A stretch of 64,000 nucleotides of DNA from Yamadazyma tenuis (taxonomy: Eukaryota; Ascomycota; Pichiomycetes; Serinales; Debaryomycetaceae), in the NCBI RefSeq assembly GCF_029203305.1, contig NC_089463.1, positions 434,001 through 498,000 of the forward strand. Reading direction: 5' to 3'. A program made the position numbers and the translations under genes. The notes beneath the pieces are model-generated. The model was not told where the DNA came from. It did not search any database and worked only from the letters and a program-made list of their open reading frames with translations. This document shows positions 38,801-48,268 of the stretch, one piece after another (within the stretch, counting starts at the first letter, position 1; each line of letters starts with the position of its first letter).

Positions 38801-40376
38801 AGGCACCGAAGTCATGGATCTGAATGTCATAACTCCCTCTTCTGAGAGCTTACCCGAGTCTCCTCTAGCTAACTCTGATATTGAGTTCGAAGCACAAAGG
38901 TCTGAGTTGCATACTCTTGTGGAAGTAATGTCATCTACTCCTTCAGTTGACGGAGAAATCATCCAACCTACCTCGATTATGGAACCTCTTTTCGACGAAC
39001 CCAAATTCAAAGTGGAAGAGGATTTTGATATTAATGAGGAGGAAAAGATGGTAGAACCTACAGGAGTAGAGTTCCCTGAAGAAGTTCAAAACCCCAGAGG
39101 TTCTACTCTTAAGTATGATATTACTGAAGACATCATGGAGGTTGAAGAAGGCGAGAACGACAAGGAGGAGGTGTTAGGAGTTATTTCAGACGAACCTCAA
39201 AACGTGGATGATAGACAAAGAGACAGCGAGGTGGAAACTGAAGAACGTAATGAACCAGAAATTGAGATAGAAACAACCGAAAAGAACACTGAAGACGCTT
39301 TAGCTCACGCAAAGAAAAGGAAACATGATGATATTGAACATGGAAGTGAAGAGTTTGAAGACACAAGAGTCTTTAAGCAACTGAGAATTAGCTTGAACCC
39401 GTTGCTATGGATCAGGAGTTTTTGGAACTCAACCAAATCCAATAGTGATGGAATCAAGCAGGAAAGTCCAGAAAGCGAAGGTGAGGTGGCTGTAGATAAA
39501 GTCGAAGGTGAAGATTATCTTGTAAAAACAGAATCTGGAGAACTTGCTGAACAAGAAGAACTTTCTAAACAAGAGGATGAACCAGAAACTGTCAACCCCG
39601 AAGATATCAAAGACCTGCTTTATGGTGAAGCTAACAAAGTATCAAAGCCAGAAGATCAACAAGAGAAATCTGAACCTGAACCACAGTTCCCAAAGGTAGA
39701 AGATCAAGAGAAACCCGAACCTGAACCACAGTCCCCAAAGCCTAAGAGAAAGGGAGTGCTCGGATTGGAAATCGATCCGGAATCCTTAGAACCTCTTCAC
39801 TCTTTGAGAGATGGACACACTTTTGGGGCAGCAGACGCTGAGCAAGAACCTACCAATGTGGACCTGACTAAACCTCCCAAAGGATCAAGGAAATCTCGCA
39901 AAAAGATGTCGGAAGCACCTGTAAACTTGAGAGCCTCAAGAACACAAAAGAAGAAACCCACACCTGAAGAGAGAGTTCCTGAAGAAGGAGGCCCCAAAGA
40001 ACCTACCTTCACCCCTCCAGCTTCACCACGTAAAAGAGGAAGACCAAAGAAAGGTTCACCTAAGAAGGTGACAAAGAAGCCTTTACCTCCGTTAAAAGTC
40101 CCCAAAACAAGGAAAACAGTTTCAATTGACGCAGTTCTTGACCCCGAGTCTCAACCCACGTCAAGAAAGACCAGTGGTAAATGGGACAGCACGTCGACAG
40201 ACAATCCTGCCAACAGAACTCGGTCCAAGTCACCATTAAAAGAGAGTCTTCGTGATATCATTGTTGACGATGTGCCCATTGGGAAAAGAACCAGAAGAAG
40301 AACCAAGAAGCCGGAAGCCACTGAGGAGGAAGCAGAACAGGAGCAGGCTTCGAGAGGAAGAAGCAGAAGGCGGTGA
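35838..40376 (+). CDS. large acidic repeat protein with basic AT-hook-like tail, function unknown
   Basis: 1512 aa. Residues 1-85 form a helical N-terminus ('LKLVDWIDSLKSRFSQTLQ'). Then come in-frame acidic repeats: five VELEE units (36098-36172), four EEEDE(E/K)V units (36261-36344) and an EP repeat (around 37380-37410). At about residues 752-863 five roughly 25-residue units each contain a P(S/A)(L/V)Q(E/D)..(S/T)S(F/L) motif. A short segment 'LNPLLWIRSFWNS' is hydrophobic. The last 150 residues are basic with 'RKRGRPKKG', an AT-hook-like motif, and several RTRS/KRTRRR clusters, suggesting a nuclear, DNA- or chromatin-associated protein. In make-up (not demonstrable similarity) it recalls large acidic nuclear-envelope or silencing proteins such as Esc1. 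Confidence 0.8.
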   Translation: MGKDHVSDVNRALFPKKQLPLQLKDDSLKLVDWIDSLKSRFSQTLQVQNDELVKLKSSLDEDAMREEYRTRIFDPFDEYVGVLKEAEEEVELEEVELEEVELEEVELEEVELEEVEEAAVSDSDVIEILSSEEVEDEDEEVEEEDEEVEEEDEEVEEEDEEVEEEDEKVEEEVDAESTLYRLQNGRPRLSAMGPYTSARFLDNDSGSNEEVGKSANSLTHDENDVLMVLSSSEDFVSDANDDNETTHIPVADSPTDFHDLEVIPSDKESALTSDHMETPDPLLYSLHNAQFTYNHESEAEIELDPTLQQHIQEMAQHQYDQIVQGPLDSNLLELAESVIKDHQFEFVSEPLQPMKLVDTESQKEYQTDDEMSDVAEVESETPDLEPPLAPLPQPFEMDIEEEVHLVDQVVSEGSEADIDTLSEGQEVEDEAEADVESSSDSEDEGLPTFRTVAPEPAEAVLQKLKETEEKFGIQLKVRKELQVELGIDPVRAFVESLKTVDRPFLDDVPTSESEPEPEPEPEPEINELQVSEPEVPELEVSVDHRVPLEHQAPEEKPPVPHVKEHSDHKEPEIPILSQPQADSSASESELSDEPYNTVDGQEAMADANPSVPDTQIIEHLLSVSEDPAVQQSQPRDITILDAVMEDSEDDEVLSPSQFSFEVKSSGDISVPQLDDLNSSMLRDSVYEISEAVEEASKLPEFTLFFGDLKPIEEDVNESNEASDYTQLLVNKIHYNVDLAPGHSVQELNVPEKPALQEVNSSFAAPTVEDLDDAKVEKPSLQEVDSSFVEPIIEENSNDTTDIEKPSLQEVDTSLTAHTSRDVDSKEVQRPSLQDVESSFAENTILEDLNELKVPSVQDSNSSFPDSPQHSEIEDRFTGSVEKPIITSIDTSSLNELYEQSTKVTLGDVHEELVISSQVLEKDEKDSVSEVEEVAEEKEIGIEAAYDITQPILDAVDSSFANVEELSRSPLPSIEFEEEKEQVIIEYPEGTEVMDLNVITPSSESLPESPLANSDIEFEAQRSELHTLVEVMSSTPSVDGEIIQPTSIMEPLFDEPKFKVEEDFDINEEEKMVEPTGVEFPEEVQNPRGSTLKYDITEDIMEVEEGENDKEEVLGVISDEPQNVDDRQRDSEVETEERNEPEIEIETTEKNTEDALAHAKKRKHDDIEHGSEEFEDTRVFKQLRISLNPLLWIRSFWNSTKSNSDGIKQESPESEGEVAVDKVEGEDYLVKTESGELAEQEELSKQEDEPETVNPEDIKDLLYGEANKVSKPEDQQEKSEPEPQFPKVEDQEKPEPEPQSPKPKRKGVLGLEIDPESLEPLHSLRDGHTFGAADAEQEPTNVDLTKPPKGSRKSRKKMSEAPVNLRASRTQKKKPTPEERVPEEGGPKEPTFTPPASPRKRGRPKKGSPKKVTKKPLPPLKVPKTRKTVSIDAVLDPESQPTSRKTSGKWDSTSTDNPANRTRSKSPLKESLRDIIVDDVPIGKRTRRRTKKPEATEEEAEQEQASRGRSRRR
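36098..36172 (+). repeat. 15-bp in-frame tandem repeat, five copies
   Basis: Five exact copies of GGAAGAGGTCGAACT inside the acidic protein gene, encoding repeated Val-Glu-Leu-Glu-Glu. The identity at DNA level indicates recent slippage or unequal exchange. Confidence 0.92.
36261..36344 (+). repeat. 21-bp in-frame tandem repeat, four copies
   Basis: Unit GAAGAAGAAGATGAAGAAGT plus C, encoding Glu-Glu-Glu-Asp-Glu-Glu-Val; the fourth copy has one Glu to Lys change. It adds to the acidic tract. Confidence 0.92.
38091..38426 (+). repeat. five diverged ~25-residue protein repeats with a PSLQEV.SSF core
   Basis: Cores start at 38091, 38166, 38247, 38322 and 38394, spaced 72-81 bp. Each encodes (K/R/V)P(A/S)(L/V)Q(E/D)(V/S)(N/D/E)(S/T)S(F/L). 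The DNA has diverged while the protein core is retained, unlike the upstream slippage repeats, which suggests selection on the motif. Confidence 0.8.
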
Positions 40377-40507
40377 TCAAACAGAGCAAAGTTTTATGAA
40401 TAACGTAGCATATGTAATAATACACTTGTATAAAGATTCAAACTCCTCCAAACTACTGTGTGTAAAATATCTCCTCTATAACTTATTTACATGGCATACT
40501 ATTTACA

Positions 40508-41512
40508 TCAGGCTATATGGCCCATAAGAAACTCAAAGGTGCTGAAAAACACCATATTTACAATAAAAGACCGGGTGACCGAAATTCCAAGTCCCCTATA
40601 CATATTTCTGCTGATGGTGATCTTTGGACGTTTAACGGGCTTGGGCTGCAACCGGTCCTTCTTGCAGAAAATATTCAGCACCACCTGCTTTTGAAGTAAC
40701 GACTTTGCAGTGTCGATGGGAAACACCACGATCCAACAAGTAACCCCAGACAACCCTCCCGCAAGCACCACCGATATGGGAGAGTTCTTGGTGGCATCCT
40801 TGTTGATGACGGTGTTCATTGTGTACTTCATGGTCTCGTACACCGAGTAATATACTCCAGACGAAAGAGCATCCCTGACGATATGATACCTAAACCCGGA
40901 GTACAATCCCATGGGGCCCTCGTACTTGATGATTTTCTTGAACGTCGCCAACGTCAGGCCGTTGGAGGCCTTACTGACGGTGTTACGTTCCACTAACTTA
41001 CTGATCTGCGCAAAGATCTTGGTGAATTCAAACGGACAGGCAAACACCGACACCCCGGCGCCCGCCACCATTCCCAGGAGAAAACAGGTGGGGATATTCC
41101 TGACAAACGGGTGTATATCCGAGTCGTCGTACGGAAAGAGCCCGTTGTGGACGTATGGTTTACATTGGGTGAAGAGCGACACATTGATGGATTTGGAAAA
41201 CGACGAAGACACCAACGGCGCCCAGATTCCTCTGAAAAACCCGTTGATTCCCTCGGCCTTGTACGTCTTGAGGGCACAGTCGAAGTAGCTTTTGAACTCG
41301 GGGTGCGTTTGCATTCTGGTTTTGATGGTATCCATAGGGAACCCAATGGTGGTGGAAAGAAAGGAAGATCCGTACGAAATGACGGTGGGCTTCCACGGCT
41401 GTAGGTGTTCGGGGAACACGTGAATGGCATTGGTATGGTTTATGCTGCCGGTGATGGCAGGAATGCCCCCGGATGGAGTCTGTGATGAAGGTTTGGGATC
41501 CACGTGAGTCAT
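40508..41512 (-). CDS. mitochondrial carrier family protein
   Basis: 334 aa. Three carrier repeats are visible through their P-x-(D/E)-x-x-(K/R) signatures: 'FPMDTIKTRM', 'CPFEFTKIF' and 'FPIDTAKSL', each ending a transmembrane helix, so six inner-membrane helices are expected. The N-terminal 35 residues are Ser/Pro-rich. The general layout recalls the uncharacterised S. cerevisiae carrier YFR045W; the substrate cannot be read from the sequence. The second signature has Glu in place of Asp and lacks the usual Arg pattern. Convergent with the acidic repeat gene, stops 131 bp apart. Confidence 0.85.
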   Translation of the reverse strand: MTHVDPKPSSQTPSGGIPAITGSINHTNAIHVFPEHLQPWKPTVISYGSSFLSTTIGFPMDTIKTRMQTHPEFKSYFDCALKTYKAEGINGFFRGIWAPLVSSSFSKSINVSLFTQCKPYVHNGLFPYDDSDIHPFVRNIPTCFLLGMVAGAGVSVFACPFEFTKIFAQISKLVERNTVSKASNGLTLATFKKIIKYEGPMGLYSGFRYHIVRDALSSGVYYSVYETMKYTMNTVINKDATKNSPISVVLAGGLSGVTCWIVVFPIDTAKSLLQKQVVLNIFCKKDRLQPKPVKRPKITISRNMYRGLGISVTRSFIVNMVFFSTFEFLMGHIA

Positions 41513-41803
41513 GGGGTGGTAATAAATAGGAATATATACAGGCGAATCCAGCGGCAGGCAGGGTTGGTACGGGTCTGCTGGTGGTGGGTCTGGTGTTTTG
41601 GGGGTTGTGGAAGCTTCCAGGAACGGAACTTCGTGTTGGGGAGTGGGACTCAGGTGGGTTGTGGTGATTAGTCGGAGTTTTTTAGATGAGATTAGATCTC
41701 CATGAGGACCCGGCGCGCACGACCGGTTCTGCCCCGTTGACCAATGTTAGCGATTATATTACTATGTACAAAAAAGTTGTTGTAGTGGACCCAAATTGGG
41801 GGT

Positions 41804-42361
41804 TTAGTATCCACGTCTCTTGGCATCGTTGACCTTGGCCAAAAGCTCGCCAAAGCCTTGCAGGAATCTTTGTCTCCACCATTCCCGTTTCTTCTGCTTT
41901 CTGTACTTGGCCTTTCTGATGTGTCTTTTCTGGATCTTCACCAAGTACTTCACTTTGTTGTTCTTGAGAATACTGTTCATGGCTCCCAAGCCCCTCCAAA
42001 GAGCCCCGTTATTTATGTCAAGGGTCTTACCCGCCAGTGGTCCAGTTATACGGATGTTTTTGGCGATGTCTCTGGGATGAACCTGCGAAGCGTCCGTCAA
42101 CCCGAAACTGTCGTAAAACGAGTTCTGGTGAGTGGGTCTGCTCTCAAGGTTGTTTAACATGTCGAGTAAACTGTCATCAATAGGGGTTTGTTGGTTGGAT
42201 GGGTTGTTGGACTTGACGGCTTCGTACAACTGCTTGGTCACCGAGTTGGAGTCGGGGCCTTTTTTGTCTGCCAACACCCGGGATGTGAACGAGAACCCTC
42301 TGTAGGCGGGCCTTATGGGGAATGGCCTTATCAACACCGTGCGTTGAAGACTTCTGAACAT
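41804..42361 (-). CDS. MRP21: mitochondrial ribosomal protein bS21m
   Basis: 185 aa from the ATG at 42361, which gives a classic mitochondrial leader ('MFRSLQRTVLIRPFPIRPAY'). In-frame ATGs at 42421 and 42463 would add an atypical extension. The C-terminal third is a bS21 domain: 'LNNKVKYLVKIQKRH' style positively charged helices, here as 'ILKNNKVKYLVKIQKRHIRK', then 'REWWRQRF' and a basic tail. It belongs to the small subunit of the mitochondrial ribosome. Divergent from the NECAP gene, 114 bp between ATGs. Confidence 0.85.
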   Translation of the reverse strand: MFRSLQRTVLIRPFPIRPAYRGFSFTSRVLADKKGPDSNSVTKQLYEAVKSNNPSNQQTPIDDSLLDMLNNLESRPTHQNSFYDSFGLTDASQVHPRDIAKNIRITGPLAGKTLDINNGALWRGLGAMNSILKNNKVKYLVKIQKRHIRKAKYRKQKKREWWRQRFLQGFGELLAKVNDAKRRGY

Positions 42362-42475
42362 ATTGAACCTCACCAGATGAAAAATTTTAGCAGTGGTTTT
42401 TCGGCCGCGAAAACCTGGCATTAGATCCTTGCTCGATTTATGGCTTGTAACAGCTCTGCACATTTATACTAAGTC

Positions 42476-43162
42476 ATGGGCCAACAATTAGAAACAATCA
42501 GCACAGACGTGTTCGAGTGCTCGGCCGTCAGTGTGTTCAAGATTCCACCCGGCAATCTCTCCATCACCGAATGGAACAAGTATGAATCAAGCACGATTTG
42601 GAGCGGCTGCTTACGTGTGTTAGAAGAAGAAACGTACATTGAAGAGGATGAAACTGAGGAAATCCACTTAAGTGGAGCCCCGCCACGTATCCGGCTGCCT
42701 TCGTTCCCGGTAGACCGGATTCGGCTCAAACTTGAGTTGTATAACGAAGTGGATGCCAAATCTGAGCTTTGGGCCGTGGTGTGGTACAATCCAATCCATG
42801 AATTGGATGGTCAACTTGTGCAATTGGAGTCTATCCAGCGAACAGAGGCATATCGACTATTCAAGATAATTGTCCAGATCCCTGGGTCCAAGTACACAGG
42901 GCTGAATCCACACGAAGACTTGGTGCAAGTGGCTTTGGGGCTCAAATTTGATGATAAACTTGATGCTTACACATTTATAGAGAGACTCAATTCCTACCAA
43001 AAACTGTTCCATAGCTACGTGGAGCAGTATAAATACGAGCTCGAGATGGGTCAGCTTGCGGAAGACCTGAAGCACCTCAGTCTTGATGCGCTGGATGAAA
43101 CGAATGAACTTAGTGATGATGATAACGACCAAGAAGACGACTTTGGAGATTTTGTGGGATAG
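42476..43162 (+). CDS. NECAP-family endocytosis protein
   Basis: 228 aa. The PH-like NECAP (DUF1681) domain fills residues 1-180: 'VFKIPP', 'WSGCLRVLEEE' replacing the usual W.G.lrv, 'RIRLKLELYNE' and 'YKYELE'. NECAPs bind AP-2/AP-1 appendages and help recruit or regulate clathrin adaptors at the plasma membrane. The C-terminus is acidic and ends 'DDFGDFVG', resembling adaptor-binding short motifs with aromatic residues between acidic ones. Convergent with SSL2, stops 101 bp apart. Confidence 0.82.
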   Translation: MGQQLETISTDVFECSAVSVFKIPPGNLSITEWNKYESSTIWSGCLRVLEEETYIEEDETEEIHLSGAPPRIRLPSFPVDRIRLKLELYNEVDAKSELWAVVWYNPIHELDGQLVQLESIQRTEAYRLFKIIVQIPGSKYTGLNPHEDLVQVALGLKFDDKLDAYTFIERLNSYQKLFHSYVEQYKYELEMGQLAEDLKHLSLDALDETNELSDDDNDQEDDFGDFVG

Positions 43163-43263
43163 CGAAGAGATGTTACACAAACTTTATGCGATATGAATGG
43201 ACTATATAGAATATGCATTATGATACTGACTTTGCGTGGCCTTGCATGGCTTTACTTTCTTAT

Positions 43264-45753
43264 TTAACTCTTCTTCTTAGAATAGTACAACTTGTTGATA
43301 AGCGGATTCCGCTGCTGCCTAATCTCCTTGTTTTTGTTCTTACCGTACTCAAGATACGCCATGTCTTCACCCCCAGCCAATCCTGCCAAAGACCCGGCAC
43401 TCTTGACAGAGCTGCTACCTTCGGTCTTGATTCTACCTTCCCGGGCGAAGGTTGTATCAGCATCATCACCAATCTCCAACCCAGCAGCATCCTCATTCTT
43501 TAACAACACTTCTTGAAGCAACTCCCTACGTTCTCGTGCAGTTGAATATGCTAAATTGGGCAATTGCTCCATTCCATTCAAATGAGTGATAACCTTGAAG
43601 GCATACCCTTGGTCCACTAAGAACGCTTGTCTCTTGGTCGAATAGTACATTTCCTGGGTATCCTTAGACACCAATGAGTAGAAGAAGGCATTAAACCCTT
43701 CGTCATTTCTTCTCTTTGCTCTTAAGATTCTACCCAATCTCTGAGCTTCTTGTCTACGAGACCCATAGTGAGATGAGATCTGGATCAAGCAGGTGGCTTC
43801 TGGCAAATCGATCGAAGTGTCACCCACCTTGGACAAGAAAATTGTGTTGACCTGGTCATTGTGCTGAAAGTTCTGCAAGATCTTCATCCGTTCTTGTTGT
43901 GAAGTTGCACCATAGATAAAAGGTTTTCCCAACTTCAACGCATACTCCTGTAAGGCATACACGTTATCACTAAACACAATGATTTTATCACCTCTCTTTT
44001 CGTGATAGTGAATTAAGAATTGGCATGCCTGGAATTTCGTGGGGTTCATGATATACAACAACATCTTCTTCCTCGACGTTTCTCTCAAGTATTCTTGATA
44101 AAATTCCGACGTCATTGGACACCACACCTCAGCACATTGAACGTTGGCAATGTGGCCCTTTTGTGCCAAATCCATCCAGTTGGCTTCGTACAACTTGGGG
44201 CCAATCAAAAAGTTCAAGTCATAAATCTTGTCATCTTCCCGCACCAAAGTAGCCGTTAAACCAAGTTTCGAGTGGGCTGCAATAGTGGTAACAACTCTTC
44301 TGAACATCACAGCCGGTACCACATGCACCTCGTCCAAGATGATGAACCCCCATTCTCTTGAAGTAAGAAAGTCCATCACCTTTTGAGAGTCATAGGACCT
44401 GGCTCGGGTGTTTGCAACCATTGAATAAGTCGAAACCACCAACCCAGCATCGGTCGAAAACATCTCCTTGTTCTCCGACGTGAACGCGGCCACCGACTCC
44501 GGCTGTATAGTACTCCACTGCAAAAACTGCTGTCTCCATTGCATCACCGACACTGATGAGGTGCACAACACAATCACCGACTTTCGAATGGTGCAAGCAG
44601 CAGTAATTCCAACCAACGTCTTACCGGCACCGCAAGGTAGCACGATGATTCCCGAACGGGCTCTGCCATTACCAAACATCTTTGACAACGATTTCTCTTG
44701 GTAGGGCCTGATTTGGGTGGAGGGTTTGAGATCGATTTCCAAGTCAGGGTTTCTCTGATCGTTTCTGAAATCGTACTCTTCCAACACCGGGTATTCGATT
44801 TCCTGACATCGTTTCTTGATGATTTCCACCGAGTCGTTGGCAATTTCAAATGAGTGCACTGTGTCCATGTCGTCGTCAAAGTCCTCCTCTGACGTTTTGT
44901 TCCCTACCACCGATGCAAATATATCTTCTGTTGTATCCTTATTCTTGTTGTCATCTGGCTTGTTGCTAGAACCCGCAATCTTCAAGTCACCTTGAGTAGG
45001 AGCAGCCAACTTAACAAGGCCGTTAGAATCGACAGTACTCTCACTGTTGATTCGCAAGGGGCCAATCACCGGGTCCTTCAAAAGCATCTGAAGCACGTCT
45101 GCTTGTGCACTTTCGACGAAATATCGATTATTCTTCAACACCAACTTGACCTTCCCGTACGAAACAGTGGCCCCCTTTATGAAGTTGGTGATGGACTCTG
45201 CTACTGGAACCTTTGAGAGTCTATTAAGCACCTGGATAATATCATCTGTCTCCAATCCCACTGACACAGCAGCATAAAGCGAATAAGGTGTGATTTTGTA
45301 TTCATGAATGTGGGAAGGCCTTGACACCGGCTCCGCAATTGTGATCAAGAAGTCTTGTGCCTGTTCGGCTAAGGGGGAGAACGACTCCAAGATGATCCGT
45401 CCATCCTTGGGAGAGATCCATATGGGTCTGGAGAAATGGTCAGGCTTTAACCTGAGATATGAAAAGTCCGACTTTCCAAACGTCTTGGAAACCGCATCGG
45501 GCACGTAGTCCTGAGGAATATCCGGCGTCAATTGGATCAAGTCGTCTTCATCAAAGTCCTTGTTGCTTAGACTGGCCTTGAGTGCTTCTATGCTTTGTTC
45601 TGGTTTTCTCTTTCTCTCGGGTGCAGACTGACTGGGAGAAGGCCTCTTCTTGCTGGAAGTGTAATCACCGTCCTCTTCGTCAGAGATCGAGACGTCCGAG
45701 AAGTTCCCGTTGTTGAGCTCGTTGTAGTTGACTGTTTTGTTCCTCCGTGACAT
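43264..45753 (-). CDS. SSL2: TFIIH helicase Ssl2/Rad25 (XPB)
   Basis: 829 aa; S. cerevisiae Ssl2 has 843. 3'-5' DNA translocase of TFIIH that opens promoters for RNA polymerase II and acts in nucleotide excision repair. Order: acidic/basic N-terminus, damage-recognition region, helicase motif I '[11 protein letters not shown]', motif II 'LDEVHVVPA' (DEVH), the RED loop within 'TLVREDDKI', thumb, and motifs V-VI 'DTSIDLPEA' and '[10 protein letters not shown]'. The Lys/Arg-rich C-terminal end ('YYSKKKS') is intact. Confidence 0.97.
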   Translation of the reverse strand: MSRRNKTVNYNELNNGNFSDVSISDEEDGDYTSSKKRPSPSQSAPERKRKPEQSIEALKASLSNKDFDEDDLIQLTPDIPQDYVPDAVSKTFGKSDFSYLRLKPDHFSRPIWISPKDGRIILESFSPLAEQAQDFLITIAEPVSRPSHIHEYKITPYSLYAAVSVGLETDDIIQVLNRLSKVPVAESITNFIKGATVSYGKVKLVLKNNRYFVESAQADVLQMLLKDPVIGPLRINSESTVDSNGLVKLAAPTQGDLKIAGSSNKPDDNKNKDTTEDIFASVVGNKTSEEDFDDDMDTVHSFEIANDSVEIIKKRCQEIEYPVLEEYDFRNDQRNPDLEIDLKPSTQIRPYQEKSLSKMFGNGRARSGIIVLPCGAGKTLVGITAACTIRKSVIVLCTSSVSVMQWRQQFLQWSTIQPESVAAFTSENKEMFSTDAGLVVSTYSMVANTRARSYDSQKVMDFLTSREWGFIILDEVHVVPAVMFRRVVTTIAAHSKLGLTATLVREDDKIYDLNFLIGPKLYEANWMDLAQKGHIANVQCAEVWCPMTSEFYQEYLRETSRKKMLLYIMNPTKFQACQFLIHYHEKRGDKIIVFSDNVYALQEYALKLGKPFIYGATSQQERMKILQNFQHNDQVNTIFLSKVGDTSIDLPEATCLIQISSHYGSRRQEAQRLGRILRAKRRNDEGFNAFFYSLVSKDTQEMYYSTKRQAFLVDQGYAFKVITHLNGMEQLPNLAYSTARERRELLQEVLLKNEDAAGLEIGDDADTTFAREGRIKTEGSSSVKSAGSLAGLAGGEDMAYLEYGKNKNKEIRQQRNPLINKLYYSKKKS

Positions 45754-45893
45754 CTAAATTCAGAACAATGGGTATATTGTACAAGAGTGATTAGAAATCT
45801 TTTTTGCGCCCTCGCGAATTTATTATAACATTATATCGATGGTCTATTCTATGGTCTACGTGATGATCTACTTTACCATGTATGATCTACCAT

Positions 45894-46910
45894 TTAATCG
45901 GTGAATTTGTATGATCCAGATGCTAGAGTGATGGACCCTCCTCTGTAGGCACCTTTCTTCATTTTGTTTTTGTTCTTGGTGAAGTCTTTACCTCTGACTT
46001 GCACCAACTTTTCATTGGCCATTTCTCCCCAGGTGCCAGCAGCTCCTTTGTAGGTGTTGTCTTGCAATACATTGGCTTCAAACGAGATCTTTGATCTGTC
46101 TATTCTAGAAAAGTGTTTTCTCTGGCCGGGTTGGAGTTCAGCTTCCTGATCGGCTGGGATTTTTTCTGGAGATGAGATGATGGAATCTGTTTGGGAGGAT
46201 TCGGGGGTGGATATCCTGGCTTTCTTTGCTGGTTGTGTAGAAGGATGAGCCTTTCTCTTTGAAGATGAGGGTGAGGAGGAGGAGTCTGAGTCTGAGTCTG
46301 AGTCTGAGTCTGAATCTGAGTCAGAAGAGCTGTCAGAAGAGCTGTCAGAAGAACTGTCAGAAGAACTGTCAGAAGAGCTGTCAGAAGAACTGTCAGAAGA
46401 GCTGTCAGAAGAACTCGACGAGCTTGAGCTCGAGTCGGAGTCTGAATCTGAATCTGAATCTGAATCTGAACTGGACTCGGAACTAGACTCAGAACTGGAT
46501 CCAGAATCGGAGCTGGATCCGCTACCGTTATCTTCTTTACCGCTGTCTTCTTTGCCGCTGGTCTCCTTTTCGCTCTGTGCTTCGTTATCGCTAGCCTCAG
46601 AAGAGCTATCACTCACACTGGTATCTTTAGCCTTGGGAGTTTCTGCTTCACTGTCGCTGTCACTGTCACTGTCACTGTCACTGTCACTGTCACTGTCACT
46701 GTCACTGTCACTGTCACTATCACTGTCACTATCACTGTCACTATCACTGCTACTACCCTCTAACGCCTCCTCTAAATCATCGCTCACCTCAGCAACCTCA
46801 ATACCATTTTCCTTCAAATCCTTCGCCAACGCCTTATATGCCCTCTTCAACTCGGGCTGCGCCTCCAAGTACTTCAAAATATAAGCAAGTACAAGTTCTT
46901 TTGATGCCAT
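45894..46910 (-). CDS. SRP40: Srp40/Nopp140-like nucleolar chaperone
   Basis: 338 aa from the ATG at 46910; upstream in-frame codons to 46994 are an unlikely extension. A LisH-like start ('[20 protein letters not shown]') is followed by a long run of Ser-Asp, Ser-Glu and Ser repeats (casein kinase II type), then a short basic spacer and the SRP40 C-terminal domain ('[19 protein letters not shown]', '[20 protein letters not shown]'). Nopp140/Srp40 proteins escort snoRNPs in the nucleolus. The repeat region is encoded by several minisatellites and is likely length-variable between strains. Confidence 0.9.
   Translation of the reverse strand: MASKELVLAYILKYLEAQPELKRAYKALAKDLKENGIEVAEVSDDLEEALEGSSSDSDSDSDSDSDSDSDSDSDSDSDSDSDSDSDSEAETPKAKDTSVSDSSSEASDNEAQSEKETSGKEDSGKEDNGSGSSSDSGSSSESSSESSSDSDSDSDSDSDSSSSSSSSSDSSSDSSSDSSSDSSSDSSSDSSSDSSSDSDSDSDSDSDSDSSSSPSSSKRKAHPSTQPAKKARISTPESSQTDSIISSPEKIPADQEAELQPGQRKHFSRIDRSKISFEANVLQDNTYKGAAGTWGEMANEKLVQVRGKDFTKNKNKMKKGAYRGGSITLASGSYKFTD
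46321..46416 (-). repeat. 12-bp minisatellite, eight copies, in SRP40
   Basis: Eight units of TCAGAAGA(G/A)CTG (forward strand), the last ending C, encoding Asp-Ser-Ser-Ser repeats. Adjacent six-base TCTGAG repeats (about 46279-46320) encode Asp-Ser. Confidence 0.93.
46650..46750 (-). repeat. 6-bp CTGTCA microsatellite, about 17 copies, in SRP40
   Basis: Nearly uninterrupted CTGTCA, with CTATCA variants toward 46750, encoding a Ser-Asp dipeptide run. The repeat unit keeps the frame, so copy-number change alters only the length of the acidic tract. Confidence 0.93.
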
Positions 46911-46990
46911 CGTAGTGAAGAAAAAATTTTGAGATGAGGTCGCGATATAACTGCGCGCCATAGATAAGCATATATAAATACTACACATCT

Positions 46991-48169
46991 TCACAACTTA
47001 GGATAGTCAGGCTTGTCATAAAAATTGATGGCCTCATAGTCCCGACCCGCCATCACCAACCCAAACTGGTGGTCCAAAATTTTCTTCTTGTCGTTGTGGT
47101 ATATCGACTCCGGATAAAACTTAACGGCGTCTAGGGCAAACTTGGACCTATCTTCAAATAACTGTTTAAGCATCGCCACGAGCTCGTCCGGCTTCTCGCC
47201 AAAACACATGTGCGTTCCTCCCGGAACCGTGTGCACCTTGAGCAAAGCATTGGGGTCGGCGGTGTCCTGGAAGTATTTGGTGGCCTGAGGTGGATTCCAA
47301 GTGGCTTTTTCTCCCTCCACAAACACACATTTACACTCGAGTAACGGAACCATTGTATAGGATTTTTTCAAGTTGTACATGGACGAGAAGTAGCACGACG
47401 CCTGCCGCTGCTTGCTGGCCTTGCTGCGGTACTTGGTGGTGTTGGTGGCCGGATCATACACTGTATAGTACTCGTCTTCAAGCATCTCACTCAACACCTC
47501 CGGCTGCATTGTTTGGTAAAACGAATACTTGCGATAGTAGGTGTAAAAGTCCTCGAGGGTATCGAACTCGTCTTGGATAAGCCGGGACACCTTCTTGAAC
47601 ACGCCGATATACCGGTCTCGTTGGCTGAGGTCGTAGTAATAAGGAGCTTCAATGGGAATCACCACGTCAAACAAGTGCGGTTCCAAGTACCCGGCCATGA
47701 GCGTCTGATGACCTCCTAAAGAGTGGCCCACGGCGATATTCTTGGAGTACTTGCCGTTGACAAAGTCGCCAGTGGTGTCAATCTCGTGTTGGACGATTTT
47801 AATGATGTCTTTACCCCCGTCAGTCCAACCGTTAGTCCAGCCTAAAATGTCGTTGTTCAACATGGCCGAGTCACCATGGGCAATGTTGTCAAAGGCAATA
47901 ACCGACCCCAAGTACCAGGTGGAGGCAGCGGTAGACTCCTCGTAGAGCCTGCGGATGTGGTAGTTCCATACCAGCTTGTTCATGCCGGTACCATGGGTGA
48001 AGAGGACGTTAATTCGTACTTGGTCGGTGGTGAACCGAGGAGTGGTGGTGGTGAATTTATGGTAGACGAGCTTCAACCGACGCTGGTCCTCGGCCAATAG
48101 AGTGGTACCAGGGAGTCGTGGGGTGTGTGCACTGATGGTCTTCTTTTCCTGGGTGTACAATTGAGACAT
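46991..48169 (-). CDS. LPX1: Lpx1-like alpha/beta hydrolase with peroxisomal signal
   Basis: 392 aa; S. cerevisiae Lpx1 has 387. An alpha/beta-hydrolase with the oxyanion segment 'FTHGTG' (57-62), nucleophile elbow 'GHSLGG' (Ser150) and a late His in '[10 protein letters not shown]'. It ends in Pro-Lys-Leu, a PTS1-like tripeptide, so peroxisomal import is likely. Lpx1 is a peroxisomal triacylglycerol lipase in S. cerevisiae. The long insert between the core strands ('[19 protein letters not shown]') is the lid region. The SRP40 and NTPase genes lie 80-100 bp away on the same strand. Confidence 0.82.
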   Translation of the reverse strand: MSQLYTQEKKTISAHTPRLPGTTLLAEDQRRLKLVYHKFTTTTPRFTTDQVRINVLFTHGTGMNKLVWNYHIRRLYEESTAASTWYLGSVIAFDNIAHGDSAMLNNDILGWTNGWTDGGKDIIKIVQHEIDTTGDFVNGKYSKNIAVGHSLGGHQTLMAGYLEPHLFDVVIPIEAPYYYDLSQRDRYIGVFKKVSRLIQDEFDTLEDFYTYYRKYSFYQTMQPEVLSEMLEDEYYTVYDPATNTTKYRSKASKQRQASCYFSSMYNLKKSYTMVPLLECKCVFVEGEKATWNPPQATKYFQDTADPNALLKVHTVPGGTHMCFGEKPDELVAMLKQLFEDRSKFALDAVKFYPESIYHNDKKKILDHQFGLVMAGRDYEAINFYDKPDYPKL

Positions 48170-48268
48170 TGAGTAAAGTACAAGGAGGAAGAGATTTGGG
48201 TTTCAATAAGAAAATGCGGAGTGAGGTTTTCAGATGCCACCGAGGAATACACACTATACATTATATAT

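Noticed and set aside
46552..46884. Ser/Leu repeat frame on the plus strand of SRP40
   Set aside because: Produced by the CTGTCA microsatellite read in the opposite direction.
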